DNA of 64,000 nucleotides from Micromonospora antibiotica. Its GTDB lineage: Bacteria > Actinomycetota > Actinomycetes > Mycobacteriales > Micromonosporaceae. Position 1 is the stretch's first letter, and the number at the start of each line of letters is the position of its first letter. Positions 51,042-59,792 of the stretch are shown one piece after another. The notes below the pieces were generated by a model. That model saw only the letters and a list, made by a program, of their open reading frames with translations. It ran no database searches and had not been told where the DNA came from. The stretch is from positions 1 to 64,000 of the forward strand of contig NZ_JAGFWR010000023.1 in assembly GCF_017599305.1 (NCBI RefSeq). The letters are read 5' to 3'. Position numbers and translations under genes: made by a program.

Positions 51042-51710
51042 TCAGTCGGCGTCGTCGAGGAGTAGGCCGCGCAGGACGCTGCGTACCGTCGTCGCGAAGA
51101 GGTCGTGGGGCGCGGACGGTGACGGGTCGGTGACGGCGGCGACCAGGTTCGGGTACGCCGCCAGGTCGGTGACGGCGAAGCCGACCGGCGGCGCGGCGGT
51201 CTCCTGCCGGGCGAACAGCGACGTCACCCCGGTCATCATGGCGATCGCCTCGAACTTGGTGGTGGTCGCGGCCGGCACCGGCCGCAGGACGGCCAGGCAG
51301 TGGTCGAACCAGGCCAGGCTCTGCGGGCCGGGGGCGGTCGGCCGGGGCAGGACCTCCACCAGCCAGGGGTGCCGGCGGTACAGGTCGAGTTGCCGCCGGG
51401 CGAGGCGCAGCATGGTGTCGAGCCAGTCGTCGCCGGCCTCCGGGTAGGGGCGCAACTCCCCCGCCGCCCGGTCGACCATCAGGTCGAGCAGGTCGTCGCG
51501 GGAGGACAGGTAGCGGTAGAGCGAGCCGGCGCCGGTGTGCAGCGCGGCGGCGACCGCCCGCATGGAGACCGCGCCGATGCCGTCGGCGTCGGCGGTCGCG
51601 ATCGCGGCGGCGACGATCTCGTCCCGGGTGTGTGTCGGAGCGGGCCCGCGCTGCCCACGGGCTGGCCGGGACCAGATCGGGGTACGCGCTGGCTCGTCGG
51701 GTGAGGTCAC
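51042..51710 (-). CDS. TetR-family repressor
   Basis: 222 residues. HTH: TRDEIVAAAIATADADGIGAVSMRAVAAALHTGAGSLYRYLSSRDDLLDLMVD; the C-terminal ligand domain resembles the TetR_C type (LRLARRQLDLYRRHPWLVEVL). GTG start. It diverges from an alpha/beta hydrolase with a strong palindrome between them, and precedes the exporter, so it likely controls both. Confidence 0.93.
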   Translation of the reverse strand: MTSPDEPARTPIWSRPARGQRGPAPTHTRDEIVAAAIATADADGIGAVSMRAVAAALHTGAGSLYRYLSSRDDLLDLMVDRAAGELRPYPEAGDDWLDTMLRLARRQLDLYRRHPWLVEVLPRPTAPGPQSLAWFDHCLAVLRPVPAATTTKFEAIAMMTGVTSLFARQETAAPPVGFAVTDLAAYPNLVAAVTDPSPSAPHDLFATTVRSVLRGLLLDDAD

Positions 51711-51721
51711 CGCTACACTCT

Positions 51722-51748
51722 AAAACTGCAAACGGCGTTCGCAGTTTT
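51722..51748. promoter_or_regulatory. TetR operator
   Basis: Inverted repeat with 13-base arms, 12 matched, centred on one base: AAAACTGCAAACG / CGTTCGCAGTTTT. It lies 12 bases before the TetR start and 16 before the hydrolase start, so a bound dimer would cover both promoters. Confidence 0.8.
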
Positions 51749-51763
51749 GCTGGGGAGGACGAC

Positions 51764-52618
51764 ATGCAACAGCACTGGACCGAGCAACGGGTGCCGGCGG
51801 CCGACGACGCCGAGATCGTGCTCCACTCCACCGGCAGCGGCCCGGGCATCATCGTGGTGCACGGCGGCGGCGTCACCATCGAGGTCTACCGCCGACTGGC
51901 GGTGCGGCTGGCCGACCGGTTCACCGTGCACCTCTACAACCGTCGCGGCCGGGCCGACGCGGCGGCCCGCGCCGAGCCCTACGACGGCGAGCAGGACGTC
52001 GACGACCTCGCCGCACTGCTGACCGCCACCGGGGTCGGCAACGTGCTCGGCCACAGCGGCGGCGGCTTCGTGGCCCTGCGCGCCGCCGCCCGTGGACTGC
52101 CGATCGACCGGCTCGCCCTCTATGACCCGGCGGTCCAGGTCAACGGCTTGTTCCCCCTCGACTGGGTGCCCGCCGCCCGGGCGGCGGCACACGCGGGCGA
52201 CATCGCCCGAGCCATGGCGCTCACCGGGGCCGGCCTCAACACCCAGTCGGCCACGTCGCGCCTGCCACTGGCCGTCCAGGTGGCCATCTGCCGGCTGTTC
52301 CTGCGTACGCCGATCGGGCGCACCATGGGCGACCTGCTGCCGACCACCCTCGACGAGAGCGCGCTGATCCAGCAGCACGACAGCTCGCCGCAGCGGTGGG
52401 CCGGCATCACCGCCGAGGTGCTGCTGGCCTACGGCGGCAGCGGGCCGCCGTACTACCGGCCGACCAACGAGGCACTGGCCCGGGTCATGCCGCACGCCCG
52501 CACGTTGGCGGTGCCCCGCGCCGGCCACGACGCGCTCAACCGCGCCCCGCGACACCTGGTCGACGCGCTCGCCGACTTCTTCGCCACCCCGGTCACCTCG
52601 CAGCAGGCCCACTCGTGA
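51764..52618 (+). CDS. Alpha/beta hydrolase
   Basis: 284 residues. HGGG oxyanion motif (IIVVHGGGVTIE), nucleophile LGHSGGGFVALRA near residue 98, and His in RAGHDALNRAP near 257. GGGGAGGAC precedes the ATG. Its promoter overlaps the TetR operator, so expression should rise with the exporter when the ligand is present; it may hydrolyse the same toxic compound (inference). Confidence 0.9.
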   Translation: MQQHWTEQRVPAADDAEIVLHSTGSGPGIIVVHGGGVTIEVYRRLAVRLADRFTVHLYNRRGRADAAARAEPYDGEQDVDDLAALLTATGVGNVLGHSGGGFVALRAAARGLPIDRLALYDPAVQVNGLFPLDWVPAARAAAHAGDIARAMALTGAGLNTQSATSRLPLAVQVAICRLFLRTPIGRTMGDLLPTTLDESALIQQHDSSPQRWAGITAEVLLAYGGSGPPYYRPTNEALARVMPHARTLAVPRAGHDALNRAPRHLVDALADFFATPVTSQQAHS

Positions 52619-52636
52619 CCCGACGGCGGGCCGGCC

Positions 52637-52957
52637 TCAGCCGTGCGACGCGGCCGACGCCGGCCCGCCGCCGAGGAAGCCCTCCAGGGCTTCGGTGAAC
52701 CGCGCCGGCTGCTCCTCGGCGGCGTAGTGACCGCAGTCGTCGATGATCGCCTCGGTGACGTCGTCGGCGGCCAGCCGCATCGTCCGGGCGACCAGTGCGC
52801 CACTGTCGAGCGCACCGCCGATGGCGAGCACCGGCAGCGTCAGCCGGGTCTTCGCCCGCCGTTCGTTCTGCGCGATCGTCTCGTCCAGCGCCCGGTAGTA
52901 GCCGAAGCTGGCCCGCAGCCCGCGCGGGTCAGCGACGAGCCGCCGCCCGCCCCGGGA
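52637..52957 (-). pseudogene. C-terminal remnant of an alpha/beta hydrolase gene
   Basis: The frame codes GLRASFGYYRALDETIAQN, then RLTLPVLAIGGALDSG and DCGHYAAEEQPARFTEAL to a normal stop, matching the cap, Asp and His part of epoxide hydrolase/haloalkane dehalogenase-like proteins. A TAG (52958-52960) lies in frame just upstream, and the N-terminal half with the nucleophile is absent. Confidence 0.7.
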
Positions 52958-52987
52958 CTAGCCGTGCCGGTTACGCCGACCCCGCCC

Positions 52988-53347
52988 TCACCGACCGGTG
53001 AGCACCGGCGACGTGATCACCGACAACTCCAGCACGGCCGGCACCGCCGCCACACCCGGACCACCGGCCCGAACCCAGGCGACCAGATCAGCCACCACGG
53101 CGTCGTCGGCGACAAGCCCGAACCAGACCGGCCGCGCACCGCGGCGTCGCGCGGCCGGACCGGGGTGCACCACCATCACGTTGGACTGCGCGCACACGTC
53201 CAGGCACAGACTGGTCCGCACCCGATGATCCGGCTCCAGGGCCGCTCGCAGGCCGTCGAGCTGCGCGTCGTGATCGACCGTCGGATGCTTGGTCCGGCTG
53301 CCGCAGCAACAGTCCCGGCACACCGTCACCGTGCAACCCTCGGTCAA
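52988..53347 (-). CDS. Thioredoxin-like [2Fe-2S] ferredoxin
   Basis: 119 residues. CRDCCCGSRTKHP near the start (Cys10, 13, 14, 15) and SLCLDVCAQSNVMVVHP (Cys48, Cys52) match the two Cys groups of thioredoxin-fold [2Fe-2S] ferredoxins. The TTG start is supported by GGGAGG seven bases earlier. The partner is unknown; a P450 or an anabolic reductase are general possibilities. Confidence 0.85.
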   Translation of the reverse strand: MTEGCTVTVCRDCCCGSRTKHPTVDHDAQLDGLRAALEPDHRVRTSLCLDVCAQSNVMVVHPGPAARRRGARPVWFGLVADDAVVADLVAWVRAGGPGVAAVPAVLELSVITSPVLTGR

Positions 53348-53459
53348 GCCCGTTCCTCCCGTAGTGCCCCCTCACCACGGTAGCCGCACCTCCGCCTTCG
53401 ACCTCGGCCCAGAACTCGTCCGCGACGATCCACGGGGTTGCCCACCCCTCCTCATGCGG

Positions 53460-54020
53460 CTACTGGCCCGTACGTCCGTCGATGCATTCGCGGAGCAGGT
53501 CCGCGTGGCCACAGTGCCGCGCGTACTCCTCGACCATATGGATCAGGATGTCGCGGACGCTGACCTGCTCGCCGTTGGCCATGCTGACCATCGTGCCGAG
53601 ATCGGTCACCGAATCCAGCCACCTGTCAGCCATCGCGATCTGTTCCCGCCAGGTGGTGAACGCGTCGTCCACGACGTTCGGGTCAGCCACCGCACCGTCG
53701 AAGTCCAGGTCGTGTTCCTCAGTCGACCAGTAGAGCCGAGGCGCGTCCAGGTTGCCCTGCAGGGTCCGGTAGAACCAGTTGTGCTCCACGGCGGCCATGT
53801 GGCGGAGCAGGCCGAGCAGGCTCATCGTCGACGGCGGCACCGATCGAGAGGCCAACTGCTCCGGTGAGAGATCTTCGCACTTCATGCCCAGCGTCAGGCG
53901 ATAATTGGACAGATATTCACGGATGGTCGCCAGTTCGCCCACGGGGCTGACGGCGGACCTGGGGTCCGCTTCGGGTTCGGCCCACATGCCGTTGTAGCCG
54001 ACTTTCCGCTGACTGGTCAT
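53460..54020 (-). CDS. DinB/DUF664-family protein
   Basis: 186 residues, four-helix bundle. LLGLLRHMAAVEHNWF and RDILIHMVEEYARHCGHADLLRE hold the His residues of the metal site of DinB-like proteins; some relatives are mycothiol- or bacillithiol-dependent transferases. GGGAGGG precedes the ATG by seven bases. It lies 56 bases after the phosphotransferase gene on the same strand. Confidence 0.9.
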   Translation of the reverse strand: MTSQRKVGYNGMWAEPEADPRSAVSPVGELATIREYLSNYRLTLGMKCEDLSPEQLASRSVPPSTMSLLGLLRHMAAVEHNWFYRTLQGNLDAPRLYWSTEEHDLDFDGAVADPNVVDDAFTTWREQIAMADRWLDSVTDLGTMVSMANGEQVSVRDILIHMVEEYARHCGHADLLRECIDGRTGQ

Positions 54021-54076
54021 GCGTGCACCCTCCCCGATGGCTGCAACCCTGCCAACCCCGCCCGCCCCGAGAGCTG

Positions 54077-54850
54077 TCAACGCGTCCAGAAGGTCGCCGG
54101 AAGGGCTTCGACGTCGGTCGCGGACCGTTCGAGCAGTGCCGCGATAGGCAGCAGAGCGGTCCCCGCAGCATCCCCGGCGTCGGCCAGGTGTCGGATCACT
54201 CCCGCCTGCCGTCGGGCCCGCTGCGGCACGGCGGCGGCGAACCCACCCCGGTCACCCTCGTAGCCGTACGCGTCGAGCAGCAGACGCAACCGGCGGGCCC
54301 GCTCGCGCAGGTCGCCGTCGCCCAACGGGCTGCCGTCGCGCGGTGAGGCCAGCGGCACCCAGGTCAGCGCGGAGAACGCCAGGTCCCACTCCCGCGACGA
54401 CGGGCCGGCGGTGTCCCAGTCGCAGAACCCGACCAGCCGGTCACCGTCCACCACCGCGTTGTAGGGGGACGCGTCCTGGTGCCCGACGACCAGCCCGGGG
54501 CCCATCGCGCGGCCGACGAACCAGCACTCGTCCGGCGGCGGCGTGAAACCGGCGGTCAGGTCGTGGACCCGGCGCAGCCACCGGCCGACCTGCACCAGCA
54601 TCGCGTCGGCCGCCGCCCAGTCGGGCCAGGGCTCCCGGCCGCCGATCGTCTCCCCCGGCAGATAGCTGAGCATCTCGCGCCCCTGCTCGTCGAAGCCGAG
54701 CGCGCGGGGGGCGGCGTCGAACCCGGCATCCTCCAGATGCCGCAGCACCGCGTGCACGGTGGTCGTCCACCGCGACGCCCGCTTGTGTACGACACCATCG
54801 ATCAACACGGCACCCGTGGTGTTACCGCCGGGCAGCACCTCTTCACGCAT
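54077..54850 (-). CDS. Aminoglycoside phosphotransferase (APH)-family kinase-like protein
   Basis: 257 residues. VVGHQDASPYNAVV is the catalytic HxDxxxxN loop and GFCDWDTAGPSSREWDLAF the metal-binding DxD region. The N-lobe is short (VVHKRASRWTTTVHAVLRHLEDAGF). Members phosphorylate antibiotics or small metabolites; nothing here shows resistance. It diverges from the NUDIX gene. Confidence 0.9.
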   Translation of the reverse strand: MREEVLPGGNTTGAVLIDGVVHKRASRWTTTVHAVLRHLEDAGFDAAPRALGFDEQGREMLSYLPGETIGGREPWPDWAAADAMLVQVGRWLRRVHDLTAGFTPPPDECWFVGRAMGPGLVVGHQDASPYNAVVDGDRLVGFCDWDTAGPSSREWDLAFSALTWVPLASPRDGSPLGDGDLRERARRLRLLLDAYGYEGDRGGFAAAVPQRARRQAGVIRHLADAGDAAGTALLPIAALLERSATDVEALPATFWTR

Positions 54851-54951
54851 CTGCCCGGTATACCGGGCGTCACGACGCTGACGACACCGAATTTCGTCCG
54901 ACCGGACCCGACCACGACCCGACTGTCCCACCCTTGTGGTCGAATCCCGGC

Positions 54952-55383
54952 ATGCACATCGTCGTCTGCGGAGCGCTCGTGGTGAATGAAGCGGTCCTGC
55001 TGGTGCACCGCAGTCCGGCCCGCCGGGCGTACCCGGATCTGTGGGATCTGCCCGGGGGCCACGTCGAGGCGGGCGAGTCCGAACGCCAGGCCCTCGCCCG
55101 TGAGCTGTGCGAAGAGGTCGGCGTCGAGATCGTCGCGGAGTCCTGCTCCCGGCTGGGCGAGCTGCGGTCCGGCAGCGGCGAGGACGCCGTACACGTGGGT
55201 GTGTGGCACGTCGGAGCCTGGCTCGGCTCGCCCACCAACCGTGCGCCCGACGAGCATGACGACCTCGCCTGGGTCGGGCTCAGCGAGCTGGGCGGCCTCC
55301 CCCTCGTGCACAGCGGCCTACCGGCGCTGCTCCGCGCCCTGGACCGGCCGCCCGCCTCACGCCTGATCGAGGAGGTGGCGTGA
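54952..55383 (+). CDS. NUDIX hydrolase
   Basis: 143 residues. The full NUDIX box is present: GGHVEAGESERQALARELCE followed by EVGVE (Gx5Ex7REUxEExGU). It resembles MutT-like nucleotide clean-up enzymes. ATG 54952 begins the first strand; a GTG at 54934 is also in frame. The 3' end overlaps the convergent gene by 27 bases. Confidence 0.92.
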   Translation: MHIVVCGALVVNEAVLLVHRSPARRAYPDLWDLPGGHVEAGESERQALARELCEEVGVEIVAESCSRLGELRSGSGEDAVHVGVWHVGAWLGSPTNRAPDEHDDLAWVGLSELGGLPLVHSGLPALLRALDRPPASRLIEEVA

Positions 55384-55791
55384 CGGCAGGTAGTCGATCT
55401 TCGTGTCGGCGTAGACGCCGAGCGTGCCGTCGTCGAGGCACCTCAGGCCGACGCTGACCCAGCGCACCTCGCCGTCGGCACCGAGCGCGTAGCCGACCGC
55501 GACGGCGAACTCCTCACCCCCGCAGGGGCAGGAGCAGGACTCGTGACCGGTCCCGTCCCAGTAGTCGGCGCTGTCGCCGATGAAGGCGACCGCGCCGCAG
55601 GCGAGGCAGGTCCGCCGGGTCGCCTCCTCCTCGTCGATGTCGACGCGGAAGGCACGGCCGTCGCACCCGGCGCACCGGGACTCCACCACCGTGGCCACCG
55701 GGTAGCCGCCCGCCGCGAAGTAGCGGAGGTAGTCGGCGAGGTCGTCGACGTTCTCCCCGCGCCACAACTTCCCGGACCTGTCGAGTGCCAT
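55357..55791 (-). CDS. Putative zinc-ribbon protein of unknown function
   Basis: 144 residues. Three Cys pairs are visible: SRCAGCDGRAF, RTCLACGAVAF and SCSCPCGGEEF, consistent with one or two zinc ribbons. The last part (VSVGLRCLDDGTLGVYADTKIDY) is beta-rich. I do not recognise a family. It overlaps the NUDIX gene end. Confidence 0.78.
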   Translation of the reverse strand: MALDRSGKLWRGENVDDLADYLRYFAAGGYPVATVVESRCAGCDGRAFRVDIDEEEATRRTCLACGAVAFIGDSADYWDGTGHESCSCPCGGEEFAVAVGYALGADGEVRWVSVGLRCLDDGTLGVYADTKIDYLPSRHLLDQA

Positions 55792-55848
55792 CCCGGCATT
55801 CTGCCTGGTGCGGGCGGTGCGTCGGCGAGCGGACGACCCTCGTGCAGC

Positions 55849-56214
55849 TCAGACCCAGGTGGTGGCCAGCCAGATCGCGACGGCGGCGGTCACCAGCAGG
55901 ACGATGTTGAGCCCGATCTGGCGGGTCTCGCCCCGGGACAGGTGCACCGCGATGCCGCCGACCTGGATCAGGACGAACCCGACGGCCGCCGCGACCGCGA
56001 GCCAGGGTGCGATCCCGGTCAGCGGCGGCAGGATCAGGCCGGCCGCGCCGAGTACCTCCAGCACCCCGATGGTCCGGACCAGCGGCATGGGTACGCGGTC
56101 GACCCAGCCCATCATCGGCCGGAGCTGCTCCCGGCTCTGGGTGGCCTTCTTGCCCCCGGCGTAGAGATAGAAGACGGCCAGCAGGGCGGCGATGATCCAG
56201 TAGGCGAGTGTCAT
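55849..56214 (-). CDS. DoxX-family membrane protein
   Basis: 121 residues, four membrane segments with the DoxX layout (YWIIAALLAVFYLYAGGKK, VRTIGVLEVLGAAGLILPPL, AAVGFVLIQVGGIAVHLSRGE). GGAGGATCC precedes the ATG. It diverges from an HxlR regulator, a frequent pairing in which the regulator controls the DoxX gene in response to electrophiles or oxidants. Confidence 0.9.
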   Translation of the reverse strand: MTLAYWIIAALLAVFYLYAGGKKATQSREQLRPMMGWVDRVPMPLVRTIGVLEVLGAAGLILPPLTGIAPWLAVAAAVGFVLIQVGGIAVHLSRGETRQIGLNIVLLVTAAVAIWLATTWV

Positions 56215-56296
56215 GACGGATCCTCCAGCTCTGAACACGATGGTTACGAGAAGGAACTAGCCACATCATGTGTCAGTATCGGAGGGCTTACAAAAG

Positions 56297-56310
56297 GCAC
56301 ACGGGTGTGC
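56297..56310. promoter_or_regulatory. Possible HxlR operator (copy 1)
   Basis: GCACAC-GG-GTGTGC, six-base perfect arms, 20 bases before the HxlR start and in the gap with the divergent DoxX gene. An identical site precedes the second copy at 58321-58334. Confidence 0.5.
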
Positions 56311-56330
56311 GTAAGGCACAGGGGGTGGTC

Positions 56331-56708
56331 ATGTCGCAGTACGAACACACCTGCATGATCCGGGGCGACGGCGGCCGGACCATCCGGGCGATCCTGGACC
56401 GGATCTGCAACAAATGGACGTTGCTCACCGTGGCGACGCTCGACGCGGGCGCACTACGCTTCACCGAGCTACACCAGCAGATCCCCGGCATCTCCCAGCG
56501 CATGTTGACGCTCACCCTGCGCCACCTGGAGCACGACGGCCTGGTGTCCCGCACGGCGTACGCGCAGGTCCCACCCCGGGTGGAGTACGCACTGACCCCC
56601 ACCGGCAAGAGCCTCATCCCGCCCGCGCTGGCCCTCGCCGGCTGGGCCATCGAACACGTCCCCCACATCGAGGCGAACCGAGCCCTCCACCAGACCCCGC
56701 CGGAATGA
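56331..56708 (+). CDS. HxlR-family regulator, copy 1
   Basis: 125 residues with a winged helix: ICNKWTLLTVATLDAGALRFTELHQQIPGISQRMLTLTLRHLEHDGLVSR. Two Cys (HTCMIRG and DRICNKW) are placed where HxlR/YodB-type proteins sense quinones, aldehydes or oxidants. It diverges from DoxX, its probable target. The protein is identical to that of copy 2 at 58355. Confidence 0.93.
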   Translation: MSQYEHTCMIRGDGGRTIRAILDRICNKWTLLTVATLDAGALRFTELHQQIPGISQRMLTLTLRHLEHDGLVSRTAYAQVPPRVEYALTPTGKSLIPPALALAGWAIEHVPHIEANRALHQTPPE

Positions 56709-57011
56709 CAGACCCCCGCCAGCCCCGGGCCGACGCGACACTGCAGGTGCGGCACCCAGCGGGCGAGATGTCGCCACCCGCCGGTGACGCTGGTGGTTGA
56801 CGCAGGCGCGCGCCTCGCCGGTGGCGCTCAGCCGCAGACACTCGTCACGACCGTCGCGAACTCCGCACGTCATCGTCGTCGGGGCTGCACAGTGGAGAGA
56901 GGCTGACAGATCGCAGCACGGGCTCCTACCGGGAGCGCGGCGTTCTCTGTGGGAGACCCACGCGGGGGCGGTCGAGTGTGGACGGATTTCCCGTGGCGCT
57001 ATGGTCGGCGA

Positions 57012-58304
57012 ATGTCAGACAGCCGCTGCTCGCCGGGAAGCGCCCCCGGCGGGAAGCCTCCCGCGCTGCAAGGGGTCGGCCCGGTCCTGGCCGTGGTCGT
57101 CGCCGCTGCCGCCCTGGCAGGGGCAGCGGCCTGGGCGGCGGTACCTGCCAAGCTGAGCGTCCACGGAGAATTCGTGGATCTCTCGGTCTACCAGTACGGC
57201 GGCCGGTTGGTCCTCGACGGTATGCCGCTCTACGGGTCCCGCGACCCGGCGACCAACCTGCGGTTCACCTATCCGCCGTTCGCGGCCCTGGCGATGGTGC
57301 CGCTGGGTCCGCTGCCGTTCTGGCTCGCTACGGCGTTGTGGACTGCGGCCTCGGTGGCCGCGTTGGCCGGGGCCGTCGCGCTGGTGGGCCGCGCGCTCGG
57401 CCACCCCGTGGCAGGGTGGCACGTCGCGCTGCTGACCGTGGGTGCGCTCGCTCTGGAGCCGGTGTGGCAGAACCTCACGTTCGGCCAGATCAACCTGTTG
57501 CTGATGCTGGCGGTGCTCATCGATCTGGTCCATCCGGAACGACGCTGGTCCGGCGTCCTCGTGGGCATCGCAGCCGGGGTGAAACTGACCCCGCTCGTGT
57601 TCGTCGTGCTGTTGGTGATGGTCGGTCGCCGTACGACGGCAGGGCGGGCGCTCCTGGCTTTCGCCGGTACCGTGGCGATCGGGGTCGCGGTCATCCCGGG
57701 CTCGGCAAGGGCGTACTGGACCGAGAATCTCTTCTCGGCGGGCCGGGTGGGTCCCCCGCAACTTACCCACAACCAGTCGGTGTTCGGCGTACTCACCCGG
57801 CTGCTCGACGCTCCGCCGCCGAACCTGCTGTGGCTTGCGGTCGCCGGGCCGCTCGCTGCCGCGGTCGTGGTCATCGGCGCCGTGTGTTGGCGACGCGGCG
57901 ATCGGGTGCTGGGCACCGGCCTGGGAGCGTTGGCCATGTTGCTCGCTTCGCCGATCTCATGGTCCCACCACTGGGTGTGGGCCGTTCCGGTCGGGCTGGC
58001 GCTGTGGCAGCACAACCGATGGGCGGGCCTCGCGTGGATCGCGGTCTTCGTGGCCCGTCCGTTCCTATGGCCACCGTGGGGTTGGCGCCGCGAGTACGAA
58101 TGGACCCCGGTGGAGCACGTCGTCGGCAACGCCTACGTCCTCGCCGCCCTCGCCGTGTCCGTCGGGGTGGCGGTGGCGCTCGGCCGTCGGGTCGGCCCGC
58201 TCGCCCGGCGACCAGATGACGGTGTCGCCCGGCGACCAGATGACGGTGTGGGACGCCAGGATGGCCGGTCGTTCACCGGCCACCCTGGCCCGTCCGGTGG
58301 ATGA
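57012..58304 (+). CDS. GT87-type polyprenyl-phosphate mannosyltransferase-like membrane protein
   Basis: About 430 residues, 9-11 membrane segments. FVDLSVYQYGGRLVLDGMPLY with the following RFTYPPFAALAMVPLG is the family signature near the N-terminus (the Asp is catalytic in relatives such as PimE), and LEPVWQNLTFGQINLLLMLAVL follows. Relatives add mannose from polyprenyl-phosphate-mannose to lipids or arabinomannan outside the membrane. The ATG at 57012 is preferred over an in-frame start at 56949. Two 18-base copies of CGGCGACCAGATGACGGT-type sequence repeat near the end. The gene lies between the two HxlR copies; the gap 56709-57011 holds no other gene. Confidence 0.88.
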   Translation: MSDSRCSPGSAPGGKPPALQGVGPVLAVVVAAAALAGAAAWAAVPAKLSVHGEFVDLSVYQYGGRLVLDGMPLYGSRDPATNLRFTYPPFAALAMVPLGPLPFWLATALWTAASVAALAGAVALVGRALGHPVAGWHVALLTVGALALEPVWQNLTFGQINLLLMLAVLIDLVHPERRWSGVLVGIAAGVKLTPLVFVVLLVMVGRRTTAGRALLAFAGTVAIGVAVIPGSARAYWTENLFSAGRVGPPQLTHNQSVFGVLTRLLDAPPPNLLWLAVAGPLAAAVVVIGAVCWRRGDRVLGTGLGALAMLLASPISWSHHWVWAVPVGLALWQHNRWAGLAWIAVFVARPFLWPPWGWRREYEWTPVEHVVGNAYVLAALAVSVGVAVALGRRVGPLARRPDDGVARRPDDGVGRQDGRSFTGHPGPSGG

Positions 58305-58317
58305 TCGCCAGGCCGCT

Positions 58318-58764
58318 AAGGCACACGGGTGTGCGTAAGGCACAGGGGGTGGTCATGTCGCAGTACGAACACACCTGCATGATCCGAGGCGACGGCGGCC
58401 GGACCATCCGGGCGATCCTGGACCGGATCTGCAACAAATGGACGTTGCTCACCGTGGCGACGCTCGACGCGGGCGCACTACGCTTCACCGAGCTACACCA
58501 GCAGATCCCCGGCATCTCCCAGCGCATGTTGACGCTCACCCTGCGCCACCTGGAGCACGACGGCCTGGTGTCCCGCACGGCGTACGCGCAGGTCCCACCC
58601 CGGGTGGAGTACGCACTGACCCCCACCGGCAAGAGCCTCATCCCGCCCGCGCTGGCCCTCGCCGGCTGGGCCATCGAACACGTCCCCCACATCGAGGCGA
58701 ACCGAGCCCTCCACCAGACCCCGCCGGAATGACAGACCCCCGCCAGCCCCCGGGCCGACGCGAC
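58318..58764. repeat. Long direct repeat, copy 2
   Basis: Second copy of the 446-base unit, offset 2024 bases from the first. Its left edge is sharp (identity begins at 58318) and lies 14 bases after the GT87 stop; DoxX is not present beside it. Confidence 0.95.
58355..58732 (+). CDS. HxlR-family regulator, copy 2
   Basis: 125 residues, identical in sequence to copy 1; the only base change inside the gene is synonymous (an Arg codon near residue 11). It has lost the divergent DoxX gene and instead follows the GT87 gene and precedes the AEC transporter. With the same upstream inverted repeat it can bind its own promoter. Redundant dosage or control of the downstream transporter are possible. 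Confidence 0.93.
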   Translation: MSQYEHTCMIRGDGGRTIRAILDRICNKWTLLTVATLDAGALRFTELHQQIPGISQRMLTLTLRHLEHDGLVSRTAYAQVPPRVEYALTPTGKSLIPPALALAGWAIEHVPHIEANRALHQTPPE

Positions 58765-58786
58765 GCCACCCGCCGGTGACGCCCGG

Positions 58787-59710
58787 ATGAGCCTGGTGTC
58801 GGCGTTCGTACCGATCTGGGTCCTCACCGTGGTCGGCTACGCGGCCTGTCGTGGGGGCCTGCTGGGCGCGGCGGGAGCGTCGGTGCTCGGCCGCTTCGTG
58901 TTCCATCTGGCGATGCCGGCCGCCCTGTTCCTGGCCCTGTCCCGGATGCCGCTCTCCGGGCTCGCCGGCCGCCCGCTGCTCGCCTTCGGGGTGAGCACGG
59001 CCGCGGTCGTCGGGTTCGGGTGGGTCGGCGCGGGCCGGCTGTTCGGTCGCGAGCCCGGCGAACGGCCCCTCTGGGGCATGGCCGCCGGCTACGTGAACTC
59101 GGCGAACCTCGGCATCCCGATCGCCACGCAGGTCCTCGGCGACGTGTCGTTCCTGGCGCAGGTCGTGCTGCTGCAGGTGCTCGTGGTGACGCCCGTGATC
59201 CTGATCGCCCTGGACCGGCACAGCGACCCGGCCGGGCGGGTACGGGTCCGTCGTATCGCCTCCCTGCCGGTACGCAACCCGGTGATCCTGGCGTCGCTGC
59301 TCGGTGTCGCGTGCTCGGCCGCCGACCTGCACCTGCCGTCGGCGGCCGGCGCGTCGCTCACCCTGCTGTCGGGCGCCGCGGTTCCCGCCGCCCTGGTCGC
59401 GCTCGGCGCGTCGCTGCACCACACCGCGCCCTCACCGGCAGAGCCGGCCGAGCCCGCCGCCCTGGCCGTGATCACCGCGCTGAAGCTCGTCGCGCAACCG
59501 GTCATCGCGTACGCGGCCGGGCTGGCCCTGCACCTGTCCGCGCCGCAGGTGCTGGCTGTGGTGGTATGCGCGGGCCTGCCGACGGCGCAGAACACGTTCA
59601 TTTTCGCCCAGGAGTACGGCGTCGGCGAGGCGGTGGCCAACCGGGCGGTGGTGCTGACCACGACACTGTCGCTGGCCACCCTGGCCACGGCAGCCGCACT
59701 GCTCGGGTAG
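58787..59710 (+). CDS. AEC-family transporter
   Basis: 307 residues with ten hydrophobic segments in two halves (VSAFVPIWVLTVVGYAACR and PVILASLLGVACSAA). GYVNSANLGIPIATQVLG and VVCAGLPTAQNTFIFAQEYG are the conserved Asn/Pro-containing crossover motifs of auxin efflux carrier-like proteins, which export organic acids or related anions. It follows HxlR copy 2 by 54 bases. Confidence 0.92.
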   Translation: MSLVSAFVPIWVLTVVGYAACRGGLLGAAGASVLGRFVFHLAMPAALFLALSRMPLSGLAGRPLLAFGVSTAAVVGFGWVGAGRLFGREPGERPLWGMAAGYVNSANLGIPIATQVLGDVSFLAQVVLLQVLVVTPVILIALDRHSDPAGRVRVRRIASLPVRNPVILASLLGVACSAADLHLPSAAGASLTLLSGAAVPAALVALGASLHHTAPSPAEPAEPAALAVITALKLVAQPVIAYAAGLALHLSAPQVLAVVVCAGLPTAQNTFIFAQEYGVGEAVANRAVVLTTTLSLATLATAAALLG

Positions 59711-59792
59711 GTCCGCGTCGGCGATGTGGTTGCCTCGACAGCGGAGCTGCCCACCATCGTTGAGGCAGTGGGCAGCCCACGCTACCTGTGGA

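Larger units (their letters stand above)
56294..56739. repeat. Long direct repeat, copy 1 (HxlR gene and promoter)
   Basis: 446 bases nearly identical to 58318-58764, with one substitution (G/A near 56361) and a one-base insertion near the end of copy 2. Both copies are followed by the same 18-base sequence (56773-56790 and 58765-58782), but copy 2 lacks the 33 bases before it. The repeat contains the whole HxlR gene and the inverted repeat upstream of it. Confidence 0.95.

Noticed and set aside
52637..52831. Intact small gene starting with ATG at 52831
   Set aside because: The homologous sequence extends upstream of that ATG to an in-frame stop, so it is the tail of a broken hydrolase gene.
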